Below are positions 20,437-33,712 of a stretch of 64,000 bases of DNA, one piece after another. Below the pieces are notes generated by a model. That model was not told where the DNA came from. It ran no database searches and saw only the letters and a list, made by a program, of their open reading frames with translations. This DNA is from Lanius collurio (lineage: Eukaryota > Chordata > Aves > Passeriformes > Laniidae): assembly GCA_020086605.1 (NCBI GenBank), contig JACBWW010000086.1:124001-188000 (forward strand), given 5' to 3'. Within the stretch, counting starts at the first letter, position 1. Each line of letters begins with the position of its first letter. Position numbers and translations under genes: made by a program.

Positions 20437-22149
20437 GCAGCATCCCACTTCTCTGTTGCCCTTTTCAAGGAGAGCAGCACAACAAACAGCAAACCAGCCA
20501 CTGTCAAACAAACAACCCCACCAAAACCCCACCCACCTAAGAAATTAATATCTCTATTCTGTCATTAAGAGAAGAAATCACAAGGCCCAAGATCATCTCA
20601 ACCAGCTTGAGCATCTTAACAAAACACCTAATTTAGGCAGGTGTTTCTCTTTTGCTCTAGTCAATGGAGTAAGGAAGCTCTGAGAACAGGAGACATTTTA
20701 TAAATGCTGTTGCTTTATTTCTTCTGTCCATAAAAAAATCACAGCTCACCTGGGTTTTAAATTGCTTTTAAGGCTTTCCTAATGAATGTCTCTGAATATT
20801 TGCATGTCTTTTGTTTGCCCTCAATATGAGGAAAAGCTTAAGTCAACAAATTTTTGTTTGATTTGTAAATAATGCCAGAGTGACACTTTATTACGGATTC
20901 CCAGAGCTCCAACTCCATGTCTTATCCTCCAGATATGATGTGCCAGAGACATCACCAGGGACAGGCTGCCAGGTGCAGGGTAGAGGACAGAAATTAAAAT
21001 AATTTTGAGGAAAGACCATCTAGAACTTTACCCTGTACCTCTGTTTAGCTCACAAAGCGTCAGGAGCTGGTGAAATAATTGCTTTGGACAGATAATAAAA
21101 CATCCTCCAGCAAAACTAAGGTATTTAATATACTGCTCAAGTCAATTTCCCTTATTTCTGCTGTCCTCTTGCTTTTAATAGTGGTTTAATGAAAAATTCA
21201 GAATTAATTGAAACTGGCATTAGACATTCACGTGTTCCAGTGAGGATTTCATTGCTTCAATATTTCATAAGCTGACTCCACTGCTATGTGTCTCCTTATC
21301 CTGCTTTCATAGGCTAGGGCATCATCCCTTCTCATAAAATGAGGGGTCCCAATGTGGGAAGATGGGGGTACACAAGGAAAGTTTGCAACCACATCATAGG
21401 CAAATAAATTAAAATAATAGCTGTTTTCTTCCTGCCACCATCCCCCCTTTCTGTATAATGATTTGCATCTGAGCCTTGATGGGAAAGAGCTGTCCTAAAA
21501 ATAAACAGGATCTGTCTGAAAGGTGTCTGAGGGAGGTATTTGGCAACTGTCAGGCTGTTACGTGTGCTTGAAGGATGGAGCTGATGGACTCGCTGACACC
21601 AGACAGGCTCTGCTGAAATGAGAATGCCTTATGCTCCCCTTGGCACTCCCTGGGTAAATTCTGTTGGCCAGAGCCTTCAGACCACGGTGTGTCTGGGGCC
21701 TCTTCCAGGTCTGGCTGCCGTCAATGAGAGTCTGCCCTTGGATGGCTCTGGGAATTGGATCAGACCCTTGCTTTACCCCTGAGACTCTGGCTTTACACCA
21801 GGGATGAAGTTTGACTCCCTGAGTGAATATTACCCCAATGGAGAAGGAATCACCAGGCCCTGGGCTTGAGGGGTTTTGCAGGTCTCTGAAAATGAAACCC
21901 TTCACTGAGGTACCTGGATATGGGGACCAGACCCTGACCTTTTGCCTTTTCTTGGTTATAATGGATTTATCCCTCAGTTTCTCCATATCCAATAGGGGTA
22001 GTATTTTTCTGCCTTCAAGATTATTGGCATATTTGTAGATCCAGGCATTCTTAAATGCTCCCAAACCATGACTGTGCTAAAAGCAGTTCCCGTTTCCCAC
22101 AAGGTGCTTAATGACCATGAGTTAACACCATACTGCAGTCATAAGGTGA

Positions 22150-22240
22150 GTAAACAGAAGCACAAAGGCATGACATGACTCATCTCAAGCTTTTGCAGCA
22201 ACTCAGTGGCAGAGCAAGGACCCAAGAATCCCAGACCCCA
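22150..22240. repeat. Ancient MIR-like SINE fragment
   Basis: AAACAGAAGCACAAAGGCAT, then CAACTCAGTGGCAGAGCAAG and CCCAAGAATCCCAGACCC follow the order of the conserved core and tail of amniote tRNA-derived SINEs. Confidence 0.5.
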
Positions 22241-23363
22241 CCAAAACAAGCTGAAAAGAAAATGTTAGGAGTGGAAGCTTCGGTTCTTCTCAATTGCACA
22301 GGGAAATCTCCACTGCCTGTGGTGTAACTGAAGATATTTGCTGCTGTTCTTGTCAGAGACATATGTAGTGGGGAGGGAAAAGGGAGAGAGGTGGAAACCT
22401 CCTTGTTCCCCCATGGGACAGTGGGCACTTCTCTTATTCTCAATGGGAGTTGACTGCTGCCATGTTTGAAAATCAGACTGTTTTGTTATCTGCTACGCAA
22501 GAGCAGCTCGTTTTCAGTGAAGAGCAGACCCTGAACTCAACTGTCTTGCAGTACTTTGGTCTGAAAATACTGGTCTATGTTGAGATGAATGGATAAGGGA
22601 ATTAATGCCTGTAATATTGGCTGCAGACAAGTTACCTGTAAGATACAAGGGTGACTTGATCTCTTTGAGAAAAAGCGAAAAAAAGGCTTCCTTATCGTCA
22701 TGGTGTTTGCTCTGAAGTGTCATCTTTTGACTGTCAGAGTCTGCCTTGAAGGATCCTTCAATTACAGCCTGTGGCTGACATCAACTCCTTCCTTTCAGAG
22801 GTGGGGTTGTATTTCCCAAAGTATGGCTGGTGCCTCTGGGCACTTCAAGGCCTTTGTGCCAGCTGTTTGCCCACTGTGCCCGTGACTCCGTGGTGCTGAT
22901 GCCACTCACGTGTTGAACAGGATACGATCAGCCCTGCTATTAGTGAAGGAAAGGAAGAGGAAATGGAGATGATAAACCAGGGAGGAGGAGCACGTGTGAG
23001 TCAATGTCAGGTATCTGAGGGTGTGATGAGGAGTTAGTGAGTCCTGCCCCTTCTGGAGGGTCCCAGATTGTTTGGGAGCAGTAACTGTGCAGATCTCCTG
23101 GGGGAATCTGTGCTGCAACATGAGGGGTGTTCACACAGCCAGGATCTACCTCCTCAGGGTGCTCTGGGAGGAATTTGTCACTATGCAGCTGTACTTTTCT
23201 TCATTAAAGTGGCCATGTTAAATAGCTGTGAGGTTGCTAAATGCCTCCTTGGCTAACTGATCTTCTCCACAGCTGGCAGCTTTTTAGAGCAGGAGACATG
23301 AGGTTGCTAAACCCATTCATTTCTCACATGCACCCACGTTTCTAATGTCTGTGGAGATGTGGC

Positions 23364-23370
23364 TTTAAAA
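23364..23370 (+). promoter_or_regulatory. Weak TATA-like site upstream of TINCR
   Basis: TTTAAAA lies about 300 bp before the TINCR start codon. It is the only TATA-like element I noted at a sensible distance. Confidence 0.2.
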
Positions 23371-23666
23371 GTCCTCTGCGAGCCATTGGAATGACGAGCA
23401 CTTCATGAAGACATTGTAATTATTATGGGATTTAGGGGTGTGTGGAAATGATTCATGGAGATGTTTCCCAGCCAGCAGGCTCACGGAGCCAGGTGAGCTC
23501 TTCCCTGGAATGTGAAGCATGCAGCGTGGCAACTGGGAGAAACAGGTTTGGCCGGCCATTTTAAGTTGTTCGCAGCAGACAGCCTCTTCAGAGCCACATC
23601 CCTGCTTTGCTGATCTCCCAGCTGGATGCTGTGCTCTGCCACACGGGCCCTGCTGAGCTGCAGAGG

Positions 23667-23930
23667 ATGGACACGCTGCGCAGGAGCCTGTCTCGATGGA
23701 AGAGGTACCACATTAAGGTGCACCTGGCTGATGAGGACGTGATGATGCCCCTGACGGTCAGGCCCAGGGACACAGTGATGGACCTACGGGCTCTCTTGGT
23801 ACGGGAGGGCATCACTTCCTGGAAGAAGACGTTTTATTACAACTCCAGGCAGCTCGAGGAGCATGAGACTCTCAAAGAAGCCAATATCCAGAATGGTTCT
23901 GTCCTCCTTCTTGTCAGCAATAGAAGGTAG
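23667..23930 (+). CDS. TINCR: TINCR-like ubiquitin-domain microprotein, 87 aa
   Basis: This intact frame of 87 codons plus TAG encodes a single ubiquitin-like domain. It shares with the human TINCR-encoded protein the block SLSRWKRYHIKVHLAD (residues 7-22), then LTVRPRDT (29-36), TFYYN (55-59) and GSVLLLVS (77-84), and has the same 87-residue length as I recall for human. In human the protein acts in keratinocytes; the locus was first described as a lncRNA for epidermal differentiation. The C-terminus is SNRR with no Gly-Gly, so it is unlikely to be conjugated like ubiquitin. The ATG has A at -3 and G at +4, a strong Kozak context; the frame stays open further upstream but without an ATG I could support. 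The stop codon overlaps a donor-like AG|GTAGGC, so an alternative spliced end is possible. Birds' expression and function are inference. Confidence 0.9.
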   Translation: MDTLRRSLSRWKRYHIKVHLADEDVMMPLTVRPRDTVMDLRALLVREGITSWKKTFYYNSRQLEEHETLKEANIQNGSVLLLVSNRR

Positions 23931-24894
23931 GCAAGGAGCTCGTCTGCCATGGGGGTGGTGCAAAGGAAGGGGAATGCTCGGTGTGTCTCAGCCCCTCGGG
24001 ACACTTTCCTGTCGGGGTTTGAAGAATGCAGACTGGGAACTCAAATCCTACCATTTCCAGCAGGATTGAGATTCCAGGCTCTCCATATCCCTCCATGCTG
24101 TGCTGTGAAATAAGCAGGGGAGAGGAGGAAATCTGGTTGCTGCTGCCTGTCCTGTCTCTGGTCAGGTCTCGTTTTCCTGGATATGTGGCCAAGCACAGAG
24201 GGAGGACACGACAAGAAAAAGGGCAGGGGAGATTGTGTGACATGGGAGTGTTCTGGGAACCTCTCACTCGTCCTTTTATATCCTGCCTGTATCTCCCCAC
24301 TTCTTTGTAGTAAATACTTTCTACAGGTTTTTGGGAGTGGCGCAGTCCTGCTGTGACAGAGAAAAGCTGCAAGCCACCAGCTTACTGCAAAGCATGAGGA
24401 GTGCTGGACAGGGATGGCAAGAGACTGCAGCTGCCCAAAATGTGTCTGAACCACAGCAGAAAGTACAGTGAGACTAGAGACTCCCAGGTCAGCTACTGCA
24501 TGGGAGATCAATCATGGCAAGCACTGTGTTCCATGGGGATGAAAGCTGAGATAATGGACCTGGGGCTCACTGGCCCACAGGACAGTTTTGATTCAGTGTG
24601 GTGAATTTATGCCCACCTGCACTGTCTCTCCTAATGCCTGGTTGTTGCTGCCAGCATGATTCATTCTGTGAAGCATTTTGGGGGTACTGGGTAGAGGAGG
24701 TATGTTGTGGGTACATTGTGTCTAATTTATCTTCCTAAATCCTGAGCCCTCTGAGTTATATATCTATGCTGATCAGCATTTACTCTGCAGAAAAACCTGC
24801 ACTAAAGACTTCAGTTCCTGATTATATCCCACATACTAGAATGGTCCTATTTTCCAGTCCAGAGGCAGCTTGAAATCTCACACAAAGAAGATTT

Positions 24895-24900
24895 AATAAA
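24895..24900 (+). terminator. Candidate poly(A) signal downstream of TINCR
   Basis: AATAAA about 965 bp after the TINCR stop codon, usable if the transcript is unspliced at its 3' end. Confidence 0.3.
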
Positions 24901-27750
24901 GCATTTCCTTTCAGAACTCAGCCAGACATAGGAGATTTCACATCACTCAGCTGACTGCAAACCCCAAGTCACCCATGGCCCCTTTCTCCAACATCTCATT
25001 TCAGTTCTCTGATTAACTTGGCTCAGCTCCTCCTTTTCATCTTGTTTCTAATGGCAGAAGCACTTCTATTTGTTATTGTTTCCAGTGTTTATTTTCCTAA
25101 TTTTTACAGTCTGAATTTTTGAGAGTAAAAAAGGATTTGGAGGGTCTGAGTTGATGGAGTGCATGTCCTGATGCTTGTTTGGTAGATGCCTGGTTTGGTG
25201 GTGTGCTGTGCACCTTCCCACATGCTGCAAAATCAGGGTGTGACTGCAGCAATGCAAAACGCACCAGGAGATCCTGCCCCAGTGGGCATGTGAGTTCAAA
25301 GGGCCCAGCTGAAGTCACTGGCCATTTCTGAGAATCTAAAGCCTCTTGCCCAAAGTCCCAGCTCAATTTTTGTGAGTACATCCAAAAGGGAATGGGATTT
25401 CTAATATTTTTTTTCCCTTGGATTTCTTGGAAAGCTTTCTGGTTCCTAAGCAAGCACCTTTGGCCAATCTCCTATTGCTTTTTCCAGGGCTGGGTGCAGT
25501 GTGGGGAGTGTCCAGTCTCTACCTGAAGTCACATCGCCTTGATTTTTTTGACAGAAAGGATTATTTGCCAACCTCAGCCACTCCCAGAGGGTTTTCTGTG
25601 GCATGTAAATCCCAGGTATTGGCAACACATTTCTCTAAAGGCTCATGGGGTGGGTGACTGAGCTATGGTAGGAGAGTTTCCTTAGATATTTCTGAGATGT
25701 GCTTTTGTGTGGCCAGGCAGTCACTGCCCTGCGTGGGACAGGGCTGAGGGCAGGTTGTGACTCAGCACCTTGCCAGGTCTTCAGCACAGAGAGGTTTTAG
25801 AGGATTTTAGATGCCTGTCTCTCACTGCCACTGGGACTTAGGAAATACAGAGTGGAAGAAGTCTGTGTTGTAACTGAGATTACAGTACCAATTTGAGTCT
25901 TAAGATTATTCAAGTCGATCTTTAGGTATTATAAACCCATGTTGCACCAACAGTGTCTTTGGAAATACACTGGTCTGTATCAGCTGGGCTGCAGTGAATA
26001 ACCATGGGGACCACAACAAGAGTAGCCCATGCAGTGTTGGGACTGTCTAGGGGCCACAGGAACAGAGGGGATAGAGAAATACATAGTGCTGCATTTGGAC
26101 AGCAGTCCTGAGGATTTAAGAGATGGTTTTAGTGTTACACCAGTTCAGTGAAGTATGGACCCTCCCAATCAAAGGCAAGCATCTACTTCTTCAATTCTGC
26201 CTGAAAATCTTGGTGTCTCCTACTTGCTCTTTTGTACTGAGGTGCCAGCCAAAGAGAGTGATATTAACTCCAAAAGTGGAGCTGCTGTGATTGCCAAGGT
26301 CTGCAGCTCAGTGTTGTGCCCATAAATATTAATGGTCACTCTACATGCTGTGTGTTCCTACAATGGGCTCACGGGACAGTTTGCTTTGAACCAGAGAAAA
26401 CAGGAAAACTACTCCATTTTTCATCCTCCCCTCCCTGCTTAATGCCTTTGTAGATAATAGGCATTTAGCAAAGGCCAAGTCAGCATTTCCACTTCTTGGT
26501 GGTATTTTCTGGGGTTTGTAACTTAGTCATAAAAATTCACTTCAGGCGGCAGCTTGGCAGGAAAGGGATCAGCATACCAGCTAATGCTGGAAATGTATTT
26601 AGACAGTCATGTTTAAAAGTTTGAGCAAGCCATTTTGGAGATCAGTCAACATGACTTCTCTCCCTGGGAAAACACATGGGCTGGCCAGAACTGTGAATAT
26701 CACATCCACCTAGGATGCAATTCCCCTTTGTGCCGAGCCTGTTAATCACATTACTGCTGTGCTGACTGAAATTGCAATCCTGTTGCAGTAGAGGCTGAGC
26801 AAAGAACTCACTGAAAAACAGTTTCTAGAGAGTGACATATAACAACAACATTGTTTGCCAGTGGGTAAAACAAGCAAAGCAAGACTTGAAAGGGAAATGA
26901 AGCAGAGAAATGCCCCAGCTCAGTGGCCATGGGGCCAGCATGTGGTGTTCAGGCCAGCAGGAGACCACCAGTGGGTCTTGGTATGAGCAGAACAGCCACC
27001 CAGCAGAGACACAAAAGCATCCCTGGGCACACAACAGGCCATCCCAAACGCCCAAGGCATGATCAGTCCTGGCACTGTGGGCCATGCCATGGCAGAACCC
27101 GTTTGGCTTGCTCTGGAGGCAGCGCAGGGCCCCAGAGCCAGGGAGCTGCTCAGCTGGTCTGGTGGTGATGTGGGAGTTCCTCAAACTGGCAGGACTCTTC
27201 CTGTATTTTGGCTGGCACTGTGAGCTGCCTGGGAGCTCTTTGCTGGCTGCAGGCTGTGGAGCACCTATGGGCAAGGCCACCCTTGGGGCAGTCAGCAGCT
27301 GTGCTGGAGAGGGGGCAGATGGAATTAGCTGTTCCTTGCTGATAATTTGTTGGCTGTGTTTTGATGTTCAGTGGGAGATGGAGGAATATTGCCTTGATGT
27401 GGTGAATCCATTCCTTAACCCATGAAATATTTCAAGCAGAGGAGGTCAGTGAGTGATTCAGAGCAATACCTAGACATGCCCAGTTTGCCTGTCACTGCCC
27501 ATTCCTAGGGGTGTGCAGTTCCAACTGCATCTGTGTGTGGTACAAGCACATTGACAGAGCCTTTGCTCTTGGTTCCAGGCTCCTCTCCTGCGAAGTCTCC
27601 TCTAGCAGTCACCCAGGCAAGGTTTTTACTAATAAATCAAGCAGTGCCTGGAATTCTCTGTGTTACAATGCTGGAGTATTACCCTGTAATTTTGGTCTCA
27701 GTCCAGGTGCATTTCAGGAGCCAGCATGTGCTGCAGTGCACTCCCTGGGT
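24901..27750. other. No gene recognised
   Basis: Intergenic sequence with no coding exon, RNA gene or clear repeat that I could support. Confidence 0.5.
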
Positions 27751-27812
27751 TCCTTTCCCTTTCCCTTCCCCTTCCCCCTTCCCCTTCCCCTTCCTCTTCC
27801 CTCCTCTCCCCC
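27751..27812. repeat. CCCTTC-type pyrimidine tract
   Basis: A run of TTTCCC, CTTCCC and CTTCCCC units forms a pure C/T strand of about 60 bases. Confidence 0.9.
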
Positions 27813-29940
27813 CCACCCTGAGATATTCCTTTGCTTAAAGTTCAAGCAGCCCAGGTTCTGATCTGGTTGTTGTTTATCCCAGCTCCACCCCTGGTATCCC
27901 CTTCCACCCCCCACCCCATGACAAAAGTCACTTCACACAGAGGCTCTGCCTCTTTTCCCCCTGCCCTCTTGATTGGCTGCCCCCGTCTCTTGGGATGGGG
28001 AATAAATGATTCTAAGAATATAGCCTGGGTCTGAGCTGGATTTCATCTCTGCTTCTGGTGAGCAGCTGACAGCTGGCACTGGCTTACGTGGAGCTGCACA
28101 GCCCAGGGATATCTAAGCTGTCTGTGGATGGTTTGAGACATTCCAAGGCATAGAGAGGCAAGCTTACCACAGAAATTAAGCAGTGTACAAAGTTACATTA
28201 ATTACCAGAAGCATGGGCCAGGGACTGCTCCTTATGGGATGCCTGGATGTGCCCACGCAGGTTTGTAGAGTAAGAACTTAATAGGAAAACTTTGACACCT
28301 GTCCTCTACATGTAGGAGAAAGTGCCAGGCACATTTGGTTTACTGGCACAGACTTGGCCCCAGGACATGGGTCCCCTCAGCCTTTTGGAAGCTGAGGTTC
28401 ATTGAGGCCAGGTAGCTTTTGTCCTCCTGTATGCCTTGCCTGGAGAATGGAGTTCAGGAAGTCATTGGTGAGTAGGTTAAATAAAGTAGATGCCAGCACT
28501 GAGTTCAGCAGAAGTCTATTATCTGGAATCTATTGGTGTTGATTTTCTGGCCTAGAGCCACCTGAAAGCATCACAATCTCAGGGCATTAGCTCAGTTACC
28601 ATAACAACTCATCTAGGAACAGCTCCTGACAGCTCCAGGAGCAGACAAAGGTCCCACTTGGTATTGTAGCCACTCCTAGGTCAAAATAAGCATGTCCAGG
28701 TTTCTCCCTCTCCTACAATCCAACCTCAATGTCCCTTGTGAGTGCCAGTCCTTACAGAAGCTTTGACTTGCTTGGGAACCTGTTTTATTCTTCAGAGGCT
28801 GTTCAGTGTAGTTTTCCAAAGGTCCATCCATTCAAGGATGCTTATTTTACCTGCCAGAATAACAAACCCATCCATCCACAGGGTCCCTGTTGCATTCCCT
28901 TATTGACATTCAGTTTACAGTCTGATTTTTTGGAATTGTAAATGAAAACTGTGACTGAACCACTTGCACAAGGTCCAGTTCAGCTGATGCTAAACTCCTG
29001 CCCACGTTTGACTCTGTGATGGCATAAGGACCAATGGCAGACACTCGGCAGTGGCTCTCTCCAGTTTACATCACTGTTCTATCATCCCTGTTCACTGTCA
29101 CCAGAATTGCCTGGGAAGCACAGCAGGTGATGTTGGCCCTCTAGAAACCAGAAAAAAGTAATGGGATCTACACATTTTGACCCTGAAAGCTCAGACCTGA
29201 ATTAAGTTCTTTACTCTGAGTTTCAGTGTGGTTTTGTGATACCTGCTCTTTGCACTGACCCTCTTACTCTGGGGGTTGCTCAGCAATTACTCCTCAGCAT
29301 GGAGGGGAGACTTTTCACCCCCATCCAATTTCTGCAGCCCTGCCCTGTTAAGCTGAGGCCTAGCAGCGGGCTCCGAGGCATCTCACAGTAGGATAACGAT
29401 CCTTTAAATAGCACTGGAAGTCTCTCTTCTCAGGGAGAACTAATTAAGTTCTTCAGTACATGCTTAGACATATGCTGACCTGGTATGGCCTTAACAGGCC
29501 CGCTTCCACCTACCAGATAAATAATACTGGCTTAAAAATATCCTCCTAGAGCTGTGTTACTGAGGCAACAGCCAGGTGGGGGGCTGACTGCATCTCAGTG
29601 GCTGAAGGTGGTATTTATGTGTATCACTCACGGGCCAATCTCTCTGCTGGTGTACTCAGTTAAGTGATTTTTGAGTTCTGAAAGCACCAGTGCAGTTACC
29701 TCTGCCGACACCTCACAGCACACAGGCTAAACAGTGACACCTGCATTTAGCTCATTTACTTCCTGTTCAGCCCAAGAAGCTCATCTAACAAAAACACAGC
29801 GTTGCATCAATAGACAATGTGGTCCATAGGGTCTGAATTCCTCCCTGTGCAGTTGCATGGGATTGCAGGAGATGAAATGGAGATAATCTGTCCCCTGGGG
29901 GTCTGTCTTGGCTCTAGGCAAAGAATTAATGAATGGGAAG

Positions 29941-29989
29941 TACATCCTTCTGGTGTGATATGGGGTACATTCTTTCTGGTGTGATATGG
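29941..29989. repeat. Short direct duplication
   Basis: TACATCCTTCTGGTGTGATA is repeated 25 bp later with two changes. Confidence 0.8.
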
Positions 29990-32764
29990 CCCAGCCTCTC
30001 TGTAGTTGTGCTGATTTATATCAGGTGAAGATTTTGCCCAGTTGGGATAAATCCCCTTTCCTGTGTCAGTGTTTTATGGGACAGATGTGCTGCAGGGGGG
30101 AACTCACAACAAACCCTTGGCTATCAAAATCCCCTGAAATTTCAAGTGAAGATGGAAGTGCTGGAATATGAATCCTGTCCTGGGTTTTACAGAAAACCCA
30201 ACCAGCAACTGATAGAAGTCTCACTAGACTGATCCTTTTGTAGAAGACAACAAAAACTCCCACCCCACAGACTCTGAAATTTTCTAAGACCTGATGAAAT
30301 ATTTGCAGCACAGGCTCAGTTTCTTGTCATAAATTGCAAACATAATTGCAAACAACAATTCACAGGACTCAAAAGACTCAGCCCTGCTCTTACTGGCTCA
30401 CCTGGGTAGGGTGGCTGCCTGGTAGAGTTGCTGTGGGCCATGAGAACCTTGGTTGCAGTCCAAGGTGGGATGATGAACTCTCCAAGCAAATTCCAGCCCT
30501 GAAGAGGTACCCCTAAACTTGGCAGAGCTATAGGCTCTGTTCTGGAGACCTCAGGGGGTAGCCCTGGGTGATTTCTAGGGGATTTCAGAAGAGTAACTTA
30601 AAATAATTTTACTTTTGCTAAATTTAGGCCTTCTATGGAGGGTCTGTATCCCTGTCAGAAAATGCTGATGGACCCACAACCCCAGAAAGCCACCATTTAG
30701 TGCTAATGCTTGAGGGTGAATGTGTCGAGAGCAATTCAAGCTCTGTCTTACTGCAAACAGTCTCAAAGTGCTCCTAAAGCTACAGACTGCCCTTGTTCTA
30801 AGATGAAAAATAGATTTCCAGGAGCAGAGACTAAAGAGAAAGAGCCTTGCTTATGAGAAAAAGGCTTCCAGACAGTTGTGGATTATCTGAAGGAGGGTGA
30901 AGGCATCTTCTGTGGGAGGATAAACAGGTTTGAAACCCTGCAAGTGGCTTATCCTGGGTTGTGTAGTGTGACCAAAGAACAAAACCAGTCAGAGGATGAG
31001 GTTTGCATTCTCCACATGTCAGGGTCAGTGCCTGCTTGGTCAAATGCCATTTTTGATTGCATCTCTGTAGTGCTGCAAATATTTGCCTCTTTCTTACCCA
31101 GATAATGTCAGAGAGCGCAGCCAAAGCCATGGGAGATGCAGAGTGTGACAAGGGCTGAAGGGAAGCAGATGGAAGAGAGCTTGCCCATGGAAAGGCAGCC
31201 CAGCCACCAGTGTTGGTAAGTCCCTCCCTGCATGCCAGCTCAAGGACTGCTCAGAAAGCAACTCTAAGTGTTTTCAGCATGATGCCCACGAACAACTGAG
31301 CCAAACAAAACAACAGAGTGTTTCCTCTTCAGCATGCCATGTGGTCCCAGCTGCCAAAGGAGGAGCATGGTAAGACTGACTCAGCTCTGGGAATAATGGA
31401 TCAGTGAAACACCCAGGAAAGGGGATTTGGGTGATGGAGTGAGAAGGAGCTGAAGGGGACTTTGCTTAGGGCCTTAGATGGGGACATGGGACATCTGAGC
31501 CTCCTCCTTGTTCTCAGGATTCTGCAGTATGTTGCTGGTCTTGACTTTTGTTTTCCTACACGCAAGTGTGAGATAATTATTTTTCCCTTTCACCCTGTCC
31601 ATCCAGCTGTAAATGACTCAAGTTAGGGACTGTCTGGGCTCCAGAACACTTTCTATGCAGTGGAACCCCATTTCCAGGTTACAGGCTTTGTACGGCAAGT
31701 AAGTGATAAGTGCACCAGAGACAGTCCTGGAGCTTGGCAGCCCCTGTATATCCAAAAGACAGGGACTGCTTGGTCTCTGTGACAGCCACCACCTCACCTG
31801 ATCTCAGGGACCTGTAGTTACACCAAAACTGCCTCATTTTTGAGCCAGGATTTATAAGGTAATGAGCCTCCTTGTTTTCTTCTTCCATCTGCAGCTGGTC
31901 CCCCACTTTGCTCCAATAACTTCTGAACCAGCTGACCTGATTCAACCCAATTTGATGGAAAGAGAGAGGTGTCACAGACACCAGATTCCTGCAAGTTTCA
32001 TGAACAAACAGCAGCTGGGTAGAAAAGAGATGTTTAAGTTAATATCCTACTGAAGGAAAGGTAATTACACCTCTCGCTCCCTGTCTATTTTAGAATGCAG
32101 CAGCCAGGTGACCAGCTGGCATTTAGATGGTCAGTCAGTTCAGACTGGTCAATCAGTTCCTGCCCAGCTTCAAGTCAGGCCCTGCACTTGCTACCCCTTC
32201 CCTGCAAAGCCTGAAGCTGCTGTAACAGCCGAGGATTTTGCTGGGAAGGCCTGGAGGGCATCAGGTGCCCTGAGGATATTGCAGTAAGTTGGGAGCACCA
32301 AGAAAGGAAGAAATAAAAAGCAGTTGTAATACATAAATCAGAGGAACAACAGGTTTCACCAGTTCCTTACACACAGAACAACTTGATTTTTAAGTTCAAA
32401 CCTATTTTCAGGAAAAAAAAAAGGATGTTTCATTAATCTCTACAGTACTTTCCCCAGAAAATTCCAGTGACTGGCAACTGTCTTACCAAACACCTCAAAC
32501 CTGCATTTCCTGTTTTTTTGGCCATGAAAAAACTGTTGATTTTTTTTTTTTCCAGAACACAAGCATTTGACAAAATGCCATGGAAAAATAGAATATTTCA
32601 TTTTTTTTCCCCAAAGAACAAAAATATTCCCCCAGGTACATACTTACACTTTGCACAGAAGGAGATTCTAAGACAAAAATGTGAACATAGTCACAGCTGA
32701 ACATCTTTCAGTCCAAGCAACTGGGATGGACAAAGAGTGGGATAGGGCTGAGTGTGTGAAGAAG

Positions 32765-32870
32765 GAATGTGACTTTTCCAAGGTCAACCAGCAAGGCAGG
32801 CCCTTGTAGAGAGCTGGTGCTGTTGGCTCAGCAGTTCTGCCACTTGACCATGCGGCGCCTCTGCACGTCT
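32765..32870. repeat. Ancient tRNA-SINE-like fragment
   Basis: TTTTCCAAGGTCAACCAGCA and later GCCACTTGACCATGCGGCGC resemble the order seen in old amniote SINEs. Confidence 0.4.
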
Positions 32871-32957
32871 GCCTATCCTGAAATAATGAATTTCTTGGAC
32901 CAGAGCCAGGACTTTCCTGAGTGCTTGGAAAGTGCCTCACACAGCCCTGGGTGTAGC

Positions 32958-32996
32958 CATAAATAATAATTAAAATTATAATAATAATATTAAAGT
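32958..32996. repeat. (ATA)n-rich microsatellite
   Basis: AT-only run dominated by ATA/TAA units. Confidence 0.85.
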
Positions 32997-33140
32997 CGAT
33001 GTGTGCCACTGGAGATGGGACACACTGAGCAAGAGTCCTAAATCTATGCCCCTTGTCTAGTAACAGGTACAGTTTGCATCACAAAGCCTGGGAGACAGGA
33101 TTTGCTGTCCTGGACTTGATAATCACAGGCTTTTGCTCTG

Positions 33141-33299
33141 CAAAAGGCAAACTGACCTGAGCTGAATTAGGTCCAGTATCTACTCTAACACCTCCTGCCT
33201 GGAGCTGGCGGCTCTGGTCAACTCTGGAAGGCTTTTTGCAGCTCAGGGGGATATCTGGAAAGACTAAATTAACTGTGATGGTGTGGGGAGCTGCCTGGA
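33141..33299. repeat. Duplicated segment, copy A (159 bp)
   Basis: This segment aligns without gaps to 34351-34509 with 16 differences by my count, about 90% identity. Both contain GGCTTTTTGCAGCTCAGGGG. Confidence 0.88.
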
Positions 33300-33712
33300 C
33301 TAATGTTTTTTTCAGAGATAGGCTTTGATTGACACTTCAAATCTGCCTGACAATCTTTTATTCTAAGCGCAGTTGCTGCCTCTCTTCAGAGCAGGAAGAG
33401 CTGGTTTGGTTGCTGTCCTTCAAATGATTCATCTTATCACATGGGAAAAAGTAGGATAAAACTCACAAACCACCTAGAAAGAGCCACAGGACCAGCATAA
33501 AAAGAGGTAAAACTAACTGGATCTATTTAAGATATTTCTGCTTTTTTGCTCTATGCCACAACCCAATGCAAGACACTTAAGAACAGGGGCTGTGCTCTGA
33601 GGAACAAGAACTGACTGGGGTTTTTTTGTTTGCTTGTTTATTGTGTTGTTGTTTCCTGCAAGAGATTTGTTTAATACTTTGCTAATAGAACTGTGCAACT
33701 CTCTAGTGATGA

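Noticed and set aside
23607..23666. Upstream extension of the TINCR frame
   Set aside because: The frame is open but begins at TTG, not ATG; the conserved start with good Kozak context is 23667.
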